From contig CALEDQ010000027.1 of assembly GCA_937949615.1 (NCBI GenBank), forward strand, positions 1 to 64,000: DNA of 64,000 nt. The letters run 5' to 3'. The position numbers and the translations under genes are program-made. Below the pieces are notes generated by a model. The model was not told the DNA's origin. It did not search any database and saw nothing but the letters and a program-made list of their open reading frames with translations. Source of the DNA: an uncultured bacterium. Its GTDB lineage: Bacteria > Muiribacteriota > Ozemobacteria > Ozemobacterales > Ozemobacteraceae. Of the stretch, positions 1 to 7,265 are shown piece after piece. Each line of letters opens with the position of its first letter. Position 1 is the stretch's first letter.

Positions 1-36
1 AAAAAGCAACCCGGCTGATAGGCCGAAGCTGCACAA
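1..36 (+). repeat. Dispersed hairpin repeat, copy 1 (truncated by window edge)
   Basis: This segment matches 28005-28040 with a single mismatch (G31 against T). It contains the small inverted repeat CGGC-TGATAG-GCCG. Only the right end of the element is inside the window; the other copy continues leftwards into a long inverted repeat. No coding role is visible here. It lies just upstream of the FlhB-like gene. Confidence 0.75.
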
Positions 37-45
37 ATAGCCTGA

Positions 46-75
46 TTCGCTTCTGGGAGCTGGCTGTGGTATAAA
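46..75 (+). promoter_or_regulatory. Possible promoter for the FlhB-like/yraN pair
   Basis: TTCGCT at 46-51, an 18-base spacer and TATAAA at 70-75. The -10 lies only six bases before the ATG at 82, and no Shine-Dalgarno sequence precedes that ATG. If used, transcription would begin at or next to the start codon, giving a leaderless message. The -35 match is weak. Confidence 0.35.
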
Positions 76-81
76 TGACTT

Positions 82-366
82 ATGGAAAAAAACCGGGTTA
101 AATTCGACGATGTGGCGGTGGCAATCAAATATGCCTTCGGCGAAGCCGGCGAAGCCCCCAAAGTAGTGGCTTCGGGGCGCGGCTTTCAGGCCCGACAGAT
201 CGTCGAACTGGCAAAAAAAAATGAGGTGCCGCTGCGCGAGGACAGCAGTCTGGCAGAATCACTGGCAAAAGTGCCGGTCGGCGTTGAAATCCCGGCCGAA
301 CTGTGGGGGGCAATGGCAGAAATTCTGGCTCAGATATACCTTCTCGATCGTCAGCAGCGACCATGA
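82..366 (+). CDS. FlhB C-terminal domain-like stand-alone protein
   Basis: A 94-residue protein matching the cytoplasmic C-terminal part of the FlhB/YscU export-switch family. It has the APKVVASGRG segment, the AxxIxxxAxxxxVP pattern, an SLAESLAK segment and the VGVEIPAELW...AEILAQIY ending typical of the family. The FlhB transmembrane region and the NPTH self-cleavage site are absent, so it is not a full type III export gate component. Short FlhB-like proteins of this kind (B. subtilis YlqH type) are common in bacteria and their role is unclear. It overlaps yraN by four bases (ATGA), implying translational coupling. No flagellar genes are nearby. No Shine-Dalgarno is visible before the ATG. 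Confidence 0.8.
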   Translation: MEKNRVKFDDVAVAIKYAFGEAGEAPKVVASGRGFQARQIVELAKKNEVPLREDSSLAESLAKVPVGVEIPAELWGAMAEILAQIYLLDRQQRP

Positions 367-734
367 GCCGTGAGCGTCTCGATCTCGGCCGTCGTGGCGA
401 AGACCTGGCGCTTGCCTGGCTGCAGGGGCTGGGCTATCGACTGCAGGCGCGCAATTACCGGTTTCGCGGTGGCGAACTCGATCTGGTGATGTTTGACGGG
501 CCGGTTCTCGTCTTTGTTGAAGTCAGATCGCGCACTTCGCTGCAGCACGGCACCCCCCTCGAAACTATCGACTATCGCAAACGCCGCCAGATCGAAAAAA
601 CTGCCGGTTTCTACCTGGCCCGCGAAAAAATCAGCCCCGATACCCCCTGTCGCTTTGACGCCGTCGCTATTGACTTCGGTAACGGCGAACCTCACATCAC
701 GCATGTCAAAAACGCCTTCATCTGCGGCGAATGA
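363..734 (+). CDS. yraN: YraN/UPF0102 family nuclease-fold protein
   Basis: A 123-residue protein of the UPF0102 family, which has a predicted restriction-endonuclease-like fold. It shows the N-terminal GRRGEDLA motif, GELDLV around residues 38-43 and FVEVRSR shortly after; together these carry the conserved acidic and basic residues of the family active-site-like cleft. The start at 363 is chosen because it gives the usual family N-terminus (MSRERLDLGRRGE) and overlaps the upstream stop as ATGA. An in-frame ATG at 303 would add twenty unrelated residues lying inside the FlhB-like gene. The biochemical role of the family is not settled. The pairing of yraN with a short FlhB-like gene is a known neighbourhood. 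Confidence 0.88.
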   Translation: MSRERLDLGRRGEDLALAWLQGLGYRLQARNYRFRGGELDLVMFDGPVLVFVEVRSRTSLQHGTPLETIDYRKRRQIEKTAGFYLAREKISPDTPCRFDAVAIDFGNGEPHITHVKNAFICGE

Positions 735-829
735 GACGCTACCTGGTATTCCGGCGTCGATTTCTTTCTGGTAAACTATGACCCATGTTTGGCCGATGAA
801 CATAGCAAAATCTCTTTTCAGGTGAACCA

Positions 830-3523
830 ATGAAACGTTATGGTCTGATGGTACTGCTTCTCTCTTCAGTCGCCTCTACCGCTCCTGCACAGCTCAACCC
901 CTCTGACGGAAACTCGATGATTGAACCGGTGCGCCAGCAAACCGGGTCTTTGCAGCCATTTGCCGTCGGCCCGGACACGCCGGCCGTCGATCAGGAAAAC
1001 CGCAAACCGCGCCAGTCCGGCACGGTTATTGCCAGTGCCGAAGAGGCGGCCCAGCTCGACAGAAACAGCCCGGATTACATCAGGCAGCGTCTCTCCCAGC
1101 TCGAGCAGGCCCTTTATGAAAAAACCCGCAATGAAGTGATCAGAGAAAAGACAGCCGCATTGCCGGCCGGCCCGCAGAAGGCCGAAAAGACTCTTTATAA
1201 TGAAAAAGACGAACTGGCGGCGCGCGAACTGTTTGCCTACGACAAGTTCGACGTCGAAAAAGAAGTGCAGAAGCGCCTGGCCACCGAACTGCTGCTGAAA
1301 AATTTCGGCCGTGAATTCTTCGAACAGGGCGAGCAGATTCAGGCCAGTCTGTTTTCGGGGCTGGCACCGTCGAATTACCAGCTCGGGCCCGGCGACGCCC
1401 TGAAAATCATCATCTGGTCTGAACTCGGCGACGAAACCGTCTACGATGTGCAGGTCAACCCGGAAGGGCAGGTCTATGTGCCGATCCTTGGCGTGCTTGG
1501 CGTCAGCGGTCAGACGGTCAGTGAATTCGAACAGATGGTTCTTGGCCGTCTCTCCGGCAAGTTCAAGCACTTCAAGGGGCAGGCGACTCTGACTAAAGTC
1601 AGAACCATTCAGATCTTCGTCGTCGGGGAAGTCGAGAAACCCGGCGCCATGAACGTTTCTGGTCTGGCTACCGCATTTTCGGCTCTCTATCAGGCCGGCG
1701 GCCCGACCCAGCGTGGTTCGATGCGCCATGTCAAGGTTCTCGATTCAACCGGTAAAGCGAAAACCATCGATCTTTACCGCTATTTCCTTTCGGGTGACCG
1801 CAGTCAGGACATTCCGGTGAAAAACGGCGACACGATTTTTGTGCCCGCTGCTGAAAGCAGAATCAGTGTGACCGGCATGGTGAACCGCCCGGCCATCTAC
1901 GAACTGTTCGGCGAAACCAGTCTTGCCGATGCCATCGAAATGGCTGGCAAGGTATTACCAAAAGCTTATTCGGGCAGGGTTCTCGTAACCCGCTGGACCG
2001 GCGATCAGCGCCGGGAATCTTTTGATATAAGACTTTCAGACGAAGCGGCCCTGAAAAAATTCATGCTCAGCAATGGCGATGAAATCAAGATCGAGCAGGC
2101 AACCGAAATGGTCGGTAACCTCGTGACCCTCGAAGGGCCGGTCAACCGGCCGGGTGAATATTCAGTCGATGCCGCTCTCACGGTCAGCGACCTGATCAGC
2201 CGCGCCGGCGGCCTGATCGGTGAAGAGGCCAATCTCGAACGCGGCCAGATCTATCGCAAAGGCCCGGCCGGTCATCAGGAAGTCATCGCTTTCAACGTCA
2301 AGTTCGCTCTCGCCGGTGACAAATCGCAGAACCATGAGCTCAAACCTTTCGACCGGGTTCGCCTGTTCGCCGAAGACGAAATTACTCCCGATACCCGTCG
2401 TCTGACGATCGACGGTGCGATCCGCCGTCCCGGCCAGTATGTGTTCCGTGAAGGCATGAAACTTTCCGATCTCGTGATCAAGGCGCAGGGAACTTCGATC
2501 GATGCTGCCGATACAGTTGAAATCGCCAGAGTCCAGGAAGGCAGTGGCAGTGAAATCATTCGCGCCAGCCTGAAAGCCGCTCTGGCCGACCAGAATTCGC
2601 CGGAAAACATCGTGCTGCAGCCACTCGATCGCATCAGCGTGCCGGCCCGCGGTGACAGCGTTATCGAACCCGAAATCGTCTACCTGAAAGGCCAGGTCAA
2701 GCGCCCGGGCCCTTATGCCCTTAAACACCGCGGCGAGCGTCTCAGCAGTCTGATCGAACGGGCCGGTGGTCTGACCGGCGTGGCTTTTGCCGAAGGCGCT
2801 GTATTCATGCGCCGGGTCGATCACATTACCTCTGAAAAACAGCTTGAAACAACTGAAATGGTGCAGGATGACCTTTTCCGCCAGGCAACTCTCGATCTGC
2901 GCGCCGACCTTTTGCGCTCGGGCGCCAAAGTCGACGATCTGAAAACCCTGCGTCAGGAAGTTGAAGGTGAGCGTGCCGAGAAGCAGATCGTGCAGAAACA
3001 GGTCGGTCTGATGCCCGAAGCGACCGATAAGAACCTTGCTGAAGGCCAGGCTTCAGGTTTCGCCGGCATCGAAATGTCGACCCGCAGTCTCAAGAACAAG
3101 ATGATGCGCATACCCGTACCGATGCAGAAAATTCTCGACGGCAAAGCCTCTGAATTCGATGACGTGGCACTGCTCGACGGCGATCAGATAACCATTCCGG
3201 TGATGCCGACCACCGTTTCGGTGCTCGGCGCCGTCATGAATCCGACGACGATTCTCTTCAATCCCGGTCATTCATCCGGTTATTACATCAATCGCGCCGG
3301 CGGTTTCAATTCTCATTCAGACCATCGCCGCACGATCGTCGTGCGTGCCAATGGTGATGTAATGCGCATGCGTAACATCAGAAAGATCGAACGGGGCGAC
3401 ATCATTCTCGTGCCGCCGCGCCCGAAACTCGTGCGCCCTGACCCGCTCAAGGAAATCGGCACGATTGCCGGTATCATCGGTAATCTCGCCGTCACCTACA
3501 AGGTCATCGACGACACCAAGTAA
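830..3523 (+). CDS. Polysaccharide export protein with about six SLBB domains
   Basis: An 897-residue secreted protein. Residues 1-20 form a signal peptide ending in STAPA. A Poly_export (Wza N-terminal) domain starts near residue 180 (YQLGPGDALKIIIWSE). About six SLBB units follow, each with a VxGxVxxPG-type strand and an AGG turn, near residues 265, 345, 430, 525, 620 and 800. Wza-like proteins form the outer-membrane channel for capsule or exopolysaccharide; E. coli Wza is under 400 residues with fewer SLBB units, so this is a long, extended version. No Wzc kinase, flippase or glycosyltransferase gene lies beside it. AGGTGA precedes the ATG as ribosome-binding site. Between the last two SLBB units is a charged helical stretch (about residues 680-780). 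Confidence 0.85.
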   Translation: MKRYGLMVLLLSSVASTAPAQLNPSDGNSMIEPVRQQTGSLQPFAVGPDTPAVDQENRKPRQSGTVIASAEEAAQLDRNSPDYIRQRLSQLEQALYEKTRNEVIREKTAALPAGPQKAEKTLYNEKDELAARELFAYDKFDVEKEVQKRLATELLLKNFGREFFEQGEQIQASLFSGLAPSNYQLGPGDALKIIIWSELGDETVYDVQVNPEGQVYVPILGVLGVSGQTVSEFEQMVLGRLSGKFKHFKGQATLTKVRTIQIFVVGEVEKPGAMNVSGLATAFSALYQAGGPTQRGSMRHVKVLDSTGKAKTIDLYRYFLSGDRSQDIPVKNGDTIFVPAAESRISVTGMVNRPAIYELFGETSLADAIEMAGKVLPKAYSGRVLVTRWTGDQRRESFDIRLSDEAALKKFMLSNGDEIKIEQATEMVGNLVTLEGPVNRPGEYSVDAALTVSDLISRAGGLIGEEANLERGQIYRKGPAGHQEVIAFNVKFALAGDKSQNHELKPFDRVRLFAEDEITPDTRRLTIDGAIRRPGQYVFREGMKLSDLVIKAQGTSIDAADTVEIARVQEGSGSEIIRASLKAALADQNSPENIVLQPLDRISVPARGDSVIEPEIVYLKGQVKRPGPYALKHRGERLSSLIERAGGLTGVAFAEGAVFMRRVDHITSEKQLETTEMVQDDLFRQATLDLRADLLRSGAKVDDLKTLRQEVEGERAEKQIVQKQVGLMPEATDKNLAEGQASGFAGIEMSTRSLKNKMMRIPVPMQKILDGKASEFDDVALLDGDQITIPVMPTTVSVLGAVMNPTTILFNPGHSSGYYINRAGGFNSHSDHRRTIVVRANGDVMRMRNIRKIERGDIILVPPRPKLVRPDPLKEIGTIAGIIGNLAVTYKVIDDTK

Positions 3524-3537
3524 AAATCGTGTATAAT
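3510..3537 (+). promoter_or_regulatory. Probable promoter for the ATP-cone kinase gene
   Basis: Consensus TATAAT at 3532-3537, with ACGACA at 3510-3515 after a 16-base spacer. It lies in the 49-base gap before the kinase start. The -35 overlaps the 3' end of the SLBB gene. A Shine-Dalgarno-like AGAGGTAGG follows just before the ATG. Confidence 0.55.
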
Positions 3538-3572
3538 TATCAGTCTGATATCTTTTTTAAAGAGGTAGGTTA

Positions 3573-4925
3573 ATGCCCCATCAGAAGAATCCGGTAGAAA
3601 AGATCGTAAAACGCAATGGCCAGGTCGTGCCATTCGACAAGGAAAAAATCGTCAATGCCATTTTCAAGGCCGCCGTTGAAGTCGGTGGTGAAGATCGCCG
3701 CCTCGCCGAAATTCTTGCCGACAAGGTCGTGCATCAGCTTGAACTGGCGAAACAGCCGCCGGCGCTGCCGAGCGTCGAAGAAGTTCAGGACCTCATCGAA
3801 AAGGAACTGATCGAAGCCGGGCACGCAAGAACGGCCAAGACTTTTATCATTTTCCGCCACATTCACAACAAGCTGCGCGAGGGCCAGGAAAAGCAGCAGG
3901 CCAGCTCGTCGGGCAATATTCCCTATAAAAAGATCTGGCAGGTGCTGAACTGGTCGATCGATAACAACTGTTACAGCGTCGACAAGATCAATGAGCACAT
4001 CGAAAAAGGCACTTACCCCGAGCTGGTTAAGGCAGTTACCGCCAAATATGACGCTGATATCGCCTCAGCCGCTGAAAAGATCATTGCCCGCAAGGATCAG
4101 GTGCGCATCGTCATCATCGCCGGGCCGTCAAGCTCAGGCAAGACGACCACCACGATCAAAGTTGGCGAGCATCTGCAGAAAATGGGTTATGAGCTGGTGT
4201 CGATGGAACTCGATAACTATTATTTCGATCTCGAACATCACCCGCGCGATGAATTCGGTGATTACGATTTCGAAACCCCGGAAGCCCTCGATCTCAAGCT
4301 GATTAACCAGCATCTGGCCGACCTGCTCGATGGCAAAACGATTCAGATGCCGCGCTATAACTTCAAGACCGGCAAGCGCGAAAAAGAAACCGACCCGATG
4401 AAGCTCGAAAAGAACCAGATTCTGCTGCTCGACAGTCTGCATGGCCTCTATGGCCCGATGACCAGCAGCGTGCCCGACGAAAAGAAATTCAAGCTCTACA
4501 TCGAAACTCTCTGCCAGATCAAGAACAAGGCCGGCGAATTCATCCGCTGGACTGACGTGCGCCTGCTGCGCCGTATGGTGCGCGATTCGTGGCATCGCAG
4601 CTACAACCCGCGCCAGACACTTGAACACTGGCATTATGTGCGCCGTTCAGAAATTCAGCACATCATTCCGTTCCTCGGCACCGTCGATCATATCATCGAT
4701 GGCTCACTGCCTTACGAACTGCCGGTCTACAAGAAACACCTGTTCCATTTCTTTCCCGATTTCGTCAAGGATTATCGCGAAAACCCGAAGCGCCAGGATG
4801 CCTACATCAGAGCCAAACGCGTTTTCGACATTCTCGACTCCCTCAAAGTCTGGGAAGACGAATCGATCATCCCGAAAGACGCTCTCATCCGCGAATACAT
4901 CGGCGGCAGCATCTACGAATATTGA
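3573..4925 (+). CDS. ATP-cone domain fused to uridine kinase/PRK-like P-loop kinase
   Basis: A 450-residue fusion. Residues 8-100 form an ATP-cone (VKRNGQVVPFDKEKIVNAI), the nucleotide-sensing domain known from ribonucleotide reductases and NrdR. After a short linker, residues 178-450 form a phosphoribulokinase/uridine-kinase-like domain with Walker A GPSSSGKT at 184-191, the MELDNYYFD substrate-site segment near 215 and an LLLDSLHGL segment at the Walker B position. Family knowledge suggests phosphorylation of a nucleoside or related hydroxyl substrate. The cone suggests allosteric control by ATP/dATP, but that is inference. Its substrate is not determined by the sequence. It has its own promoter and ends in a strong terminator, so it is probably a single-gene unit. 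Confidence 0.82.
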   Translation: MPHQKNPVEKIVKRNGQVVPFDKEKIVNAIFKAAVEVGGEDRRLAEILADKVVHQLELAKQPPALPSVEEVQDLIEKELIEAGHARTAKTFIIFRHIHNKLREGQEKQQASSSGNIPYKKIWQVLNWSIDNNCYSVDKINEHIEKGTYPELVKAVTAKYDADIASAAEKIIARKDQVRIVIIAGPSSSGKTTTTIKVGEHLQKMGYELVSMELDNYYFDLEHHPRDEFGDYDFETPEALDLKLINQHLADLLDGKTIQMPRYNFKTGKREKETDPMKLEKNQILLLDSLHGLYGPMTSSVPDEKKFKLYIETLCQIKNKAGEFIRWTDVRLLRRMVRDSWHRSYNPRQTLEHWHYVRRSEIQHIIPFLGTVDHIIDGSLPYELPVYKKHLFHFFPDFVKDYRENPKRQDAYIRAKRVFDILDSLKVWEDESIIPKDALIREYIGGSIYEY

Positions 4926-4933
4926 TTCAGGCA

Positions 4934-4969
4934 TAAAAAAAGGCCGGTCTGATGACCGGCCTTTTTTTA
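4934..4969. terminator. Strong bidirectional intrinsic terminator
   Basis: A perfect nine-base stem, AGGCCGGTC (4941-4949), TGAT loop, GACCGGCCT (4954-4962), flanked by A and T runs on both sides. It can stop both the kinase gene from the left and the yjbQ-ending ATP synthase operon from the right. Confidence 0.92.
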
Positions 4970-4972
4970 TGG

Positions 4973-4995
4973 CCTGACAGGCCGAAGCTGCCCAA
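4973..4995 (+). repeat. Possible degenerate partial copy of the dispersed repeat
   Basis: CTGACAGGCCGAAGCTGCCC matches the right end of the repeat at 16-35 (CTGATAGGCCGAAGCTGCAC) with two differences. It sits between the terminator and the yjbQ stop codon. It is short, so a chance match cannot be excluded. Confidence 0.4.
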
Positions 4996-5391
4996 TTATG
5001 GAATACTGATAATCAGAGTGCGGGTGCGGGGGCCGTCGAATTCGCAGAGGTAGATGCCCTGCCAGGTGCCGAGCACCAGGTCGCCGTTGGCGACGATGAA
5101 AGTTTGGCAGCTGCCGAGCAGACTCGATTTTACATGCGCGGCACTGTTGCCTTCGGCATGCCGGTCGTTCGGATCATAGGTCGGAAATGCCTGTTCGAGA
5201 CGGCGCAGCATGTCGCTGACAACCGAGGGGTCAGCATTTTCGTTGATCGTGAGAGCGGCGGTCGTGTGCGGCACCGACACGACGATGTGCCCGTCGGTCA
5301 TACCCGACGCGGCGACGAAGCGCCGGATCGTCGAGGTCACGTCGACCATGGCCTGTTTTGCCGGAGTTCTGATACTTTCTTCGAAAATCAT
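4996..5391 (-). CDS. yjbQ: YjbQ/UPF0047 family protein
   Basis: A 131-residue protein of the YjbQ (UPF0047) family. It shows the signature HTTAALTINENADP (residues 42-55) and the H78...GN...H86 cluster, with His residues that build the trimeric family's metal/ligand site. Some members complement thiamine-phosphate synthase mutants (secondary thiamine-phosphate synthase activity), but the physiological role is uncertain. Length and all signature residues are normal. It begins one base after the amylase-like gene stops, so it is the last gene of the ATP synthase transcription unit, before the bidirectional terminator at 4934-4969. Confidence 0.9.
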   Translation of the reverse strand: MIFEESIRTPAKQAMVDVTSTIRRFVAASGMTDGHIVVSVPHTTAALTINENADPSVVSDMLRRLEQAFPTYDPNDRHAEGNSAAHVKSSLLGSCQTFIVANGDLVLGTWQGIYLCEFDGPRTRTLIISIP

Positions 5392-5392
5392 G

Positions 5393-6829
5393 TCAGCGTT
5401 CTCCTGTTATGATCAGCACCTGACCGGCAGCCAGGGTTACATGGGCCGGTTTGTCTGATATTGCCGCCACCCCTTCGGGGCGATGAATCATCAGCTTCCC
5501 GGCCTTTTTAAGTCGTTCCGGCAGAGCCAGCGTCGCCATCTGCGCGCCATTGTTGACGACGACCATGGCGTGCTGCCCGGCGGCAGTGGTTTTTACGTAG
5601 CCTCTGACACCGGTTTTGTCGGGCTGCCAGCTGCCAAATGGTATTACGGCACCCTCGCAGTTGAAAACTTTCGCTGCCGCTTTTATCTGCAGAACGCCGC
5701 TCATGAATACCGGCAGGTCAGAGTCGATGCCGCGGGCGAATTCGGCCGGGCCTGAACGCAGCACGTCGATGCGCTCGAACAGACCGGTTTCTGAGCCGGC
5801 GGCAAACATCAGGTCGGAACTCATAAGGGCTGCGAGGGCAAAATCGAGCTTCATGTGCGTGATTACCGCCTGCCGGTCTTTTTCGCTCAGCTGGGCGAGT
5901 GAATGCAGCTTGTCGTGCTCGACGAATTTTCTGACGATCGCCTTGTCGTTCAGTCCTTTGACTTCGGCACTGCGGTGGCGGGCGCAGGCTTTCATCGCCG
6001 GCATCAGCGTGTCGTGGCTGCTGTAGATGGTGCAGGTCGGCAACCCTTTCGAACGCTTGTAAAGCGTGTAGATATCGGTCGGAATATAAAGTCCGCCGCT
6101 GTACCAGTACATATTGTTGAAAAAGCGGTCGGCGCCGGCGGCGATCCCTGATTCGGCCAGCTTGATCAGCCTGGCCATCCCGAGATTTTCGGCAAGAAAC
6201 CAGACCTGCTTGTTGCGGCGTCGGGTTTCCTGCACCAGACGCTTGAGGCCGGCCGGGTCGAGACCCCAGGCCGCATCGATGCGGATTGCGTTAACGTGCA
6301 TTTTTTCGATATGCGGAAAAATCACTTTTTCGAGCCAGTAATCCTGCAGTTCGCGGCTGCCGTTATCGAGAACGTAGGCGCCCCAGTTGATGCGCACCCG
6401 GTTGCGGTCGGCATCTTCATCGTCGGCACCGGCTTCGATACCGCCGTCGGCGTGATTCTTGAACCATTCTCGCTTAAGGTTTTCGGCCTGCCAGTCGGCA
6501 TGATTGAACGGAATATCGATCATGCGGTCCATGCCGAGTTCTTTGACAAACAGCATGAATTCAGCGAATTTTTCCCAGGTACCGAACAGGGCGCAGGGCT
6601 GTTCGTAATTTTTCACGACGTAGGCCGAAAAGCTCGGCAGAAAATGCGGCAGAATCAGCAATACGTTGACACCAAGGCTTTTCAGCCCGAGCACGTAGGT
6701 TTTCAGATCATCGAGGCTGGTGAAAAAATTCAGCGGCACATCTGCATAAACCTTGCCACGCTGCTGTTCAGGCAGCAGTGTCACCCGTTCGAAACGCAGA
6801 TTTCCAGAAAAAAACATATCGATACTCAT
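5393..6829 (-). CDS. Alpha-amylase (GH13-like) family protein
   Basis: A 478-residue TIM-barrel protein with all four GH13 conserved regions: DIPFNH (105-110), AIRIDAAWG with R183 and catalytic-position D185, FLAENLG with E214, and SSHD with H272-D273. The catalytic triad is therefore intact. There is no signal peptide, so it should act in the cytoplasm, presumably on glycogen or maltodextrin. The C-terminal 90 residues look like the usual beta-sandwich domain. The exact specificity cannot be read. It starts with AGGAG-ATG 22 bases after atpC and is followed one base later by yjbQ, so it appears to be part of the ATP synthase operon. A debranching-type gene lies at the other end of that operon. 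Confidence 0.8.
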   Translation of the reverse strand: MSIDMFFSGNLRFERVTLLPEQQRGKVYADVPLNFFTSLDDLKTYVLGLKSLGVNVLLILPHFLPSFSAYVVKNYEQPCALFGTWEKFAEFMLFVKELGMDRMIDIPFNHADWQAENLKREWFKNHADGGIEAGADDEDADRNRVRINWGAYVLDNGSRELQDYWLEKVIFPHIEKMHVNAIRIDAAWGLDPAGLKRLVQETRRRNKQVWFLAENLGMARLIKLAESGIAAGADRFFNNMYWYSGGLYIPTDIYTLYKRSKGLPTCTIYSSHDTLMPAMKACARHRSAEVKGLNDKAIVRKFVEHDKLHSLAQLSEKDRQAVITHMKLDFALAALMSSDLMFAAGSETGLFERIDVLRSGPAEFARGIDSDLPVFMSGVLQIKAAAKVFNCEGAVIPFGSWQPDKTGVRGYVKTTAAGQHAMVVVNNGAQMATLALPERLKKAGKLMIHRPEGVAAISDKPAHVTLAAGQVLIITGER

Positions 6830-6851
6830 CTGTTCTCCTGTATCTCAATCG

Positions 6852-7265
6852 TCATTTACGCAGGGCGTGGCGGAGGAGGTTGAGAGCGTAGGCGCGTTTT
6901 TCGGCTTCGCTCATTTTTGTGAAATCGCGCCGGTAGTTTCTGGCCGCCGTCGTTGCCGGCTTTTCCTGCTTTCCGCCGCTCATTTCCTCGGCTTCGAGCT
7001 CCTCGACGGTGATCAGCGAGTCGCACAGCAGGGTGGCCTCGTTGTCGATCATTTCACAGAAGCCGCCGGTAGTGGCAAACAATCGGCGGTGGTCAGTGAT
7101 TTCAAGAATGCTGATCACCCCGGGTTCCATTACGGTCAGCATCGGCTGGCGGCCGGCCATGACCCCGAGTGAGCCGCGGTCGCCAGGCAGCTGCAGTGCT
7201 TTGGCCTCGAACGAGACCAGGTGCCGGCCAGGGCGGGCAAGAGTTACGGTAAAAGACTTTTTCAT
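6852..7265 (-). CDS. atpC: F-type ATP synthase epsilon subunit
   Basis: A 137-residue epsilon subunit: N-terminal beta-sandwich with the LPGDRGSLGVMAGRQPML region and GVISILEI strand, followed by a C-terminal helical part. It couples rotation of the gamma stalk to the c ring and can inhibit ATP hydrolysis. Between sandwich and helices there is a charged insert (about residues 90-115). It overlaps the atpD stop codon as ATGA, typical of atpDC. Confidence 0.92.
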   Translation of the reverse strand: MKKSFTVTLARPGRHLVSFEAKALQLPGDRGSLGVMAGRQPMLTVMEPGVISILEITDHRRLFATTGGFCEMIDNEATLLCDSLITVEELEAEEMSGGKQEKPATTAARNYRRDFTKMSEAEKRAYALNLLRHALRK

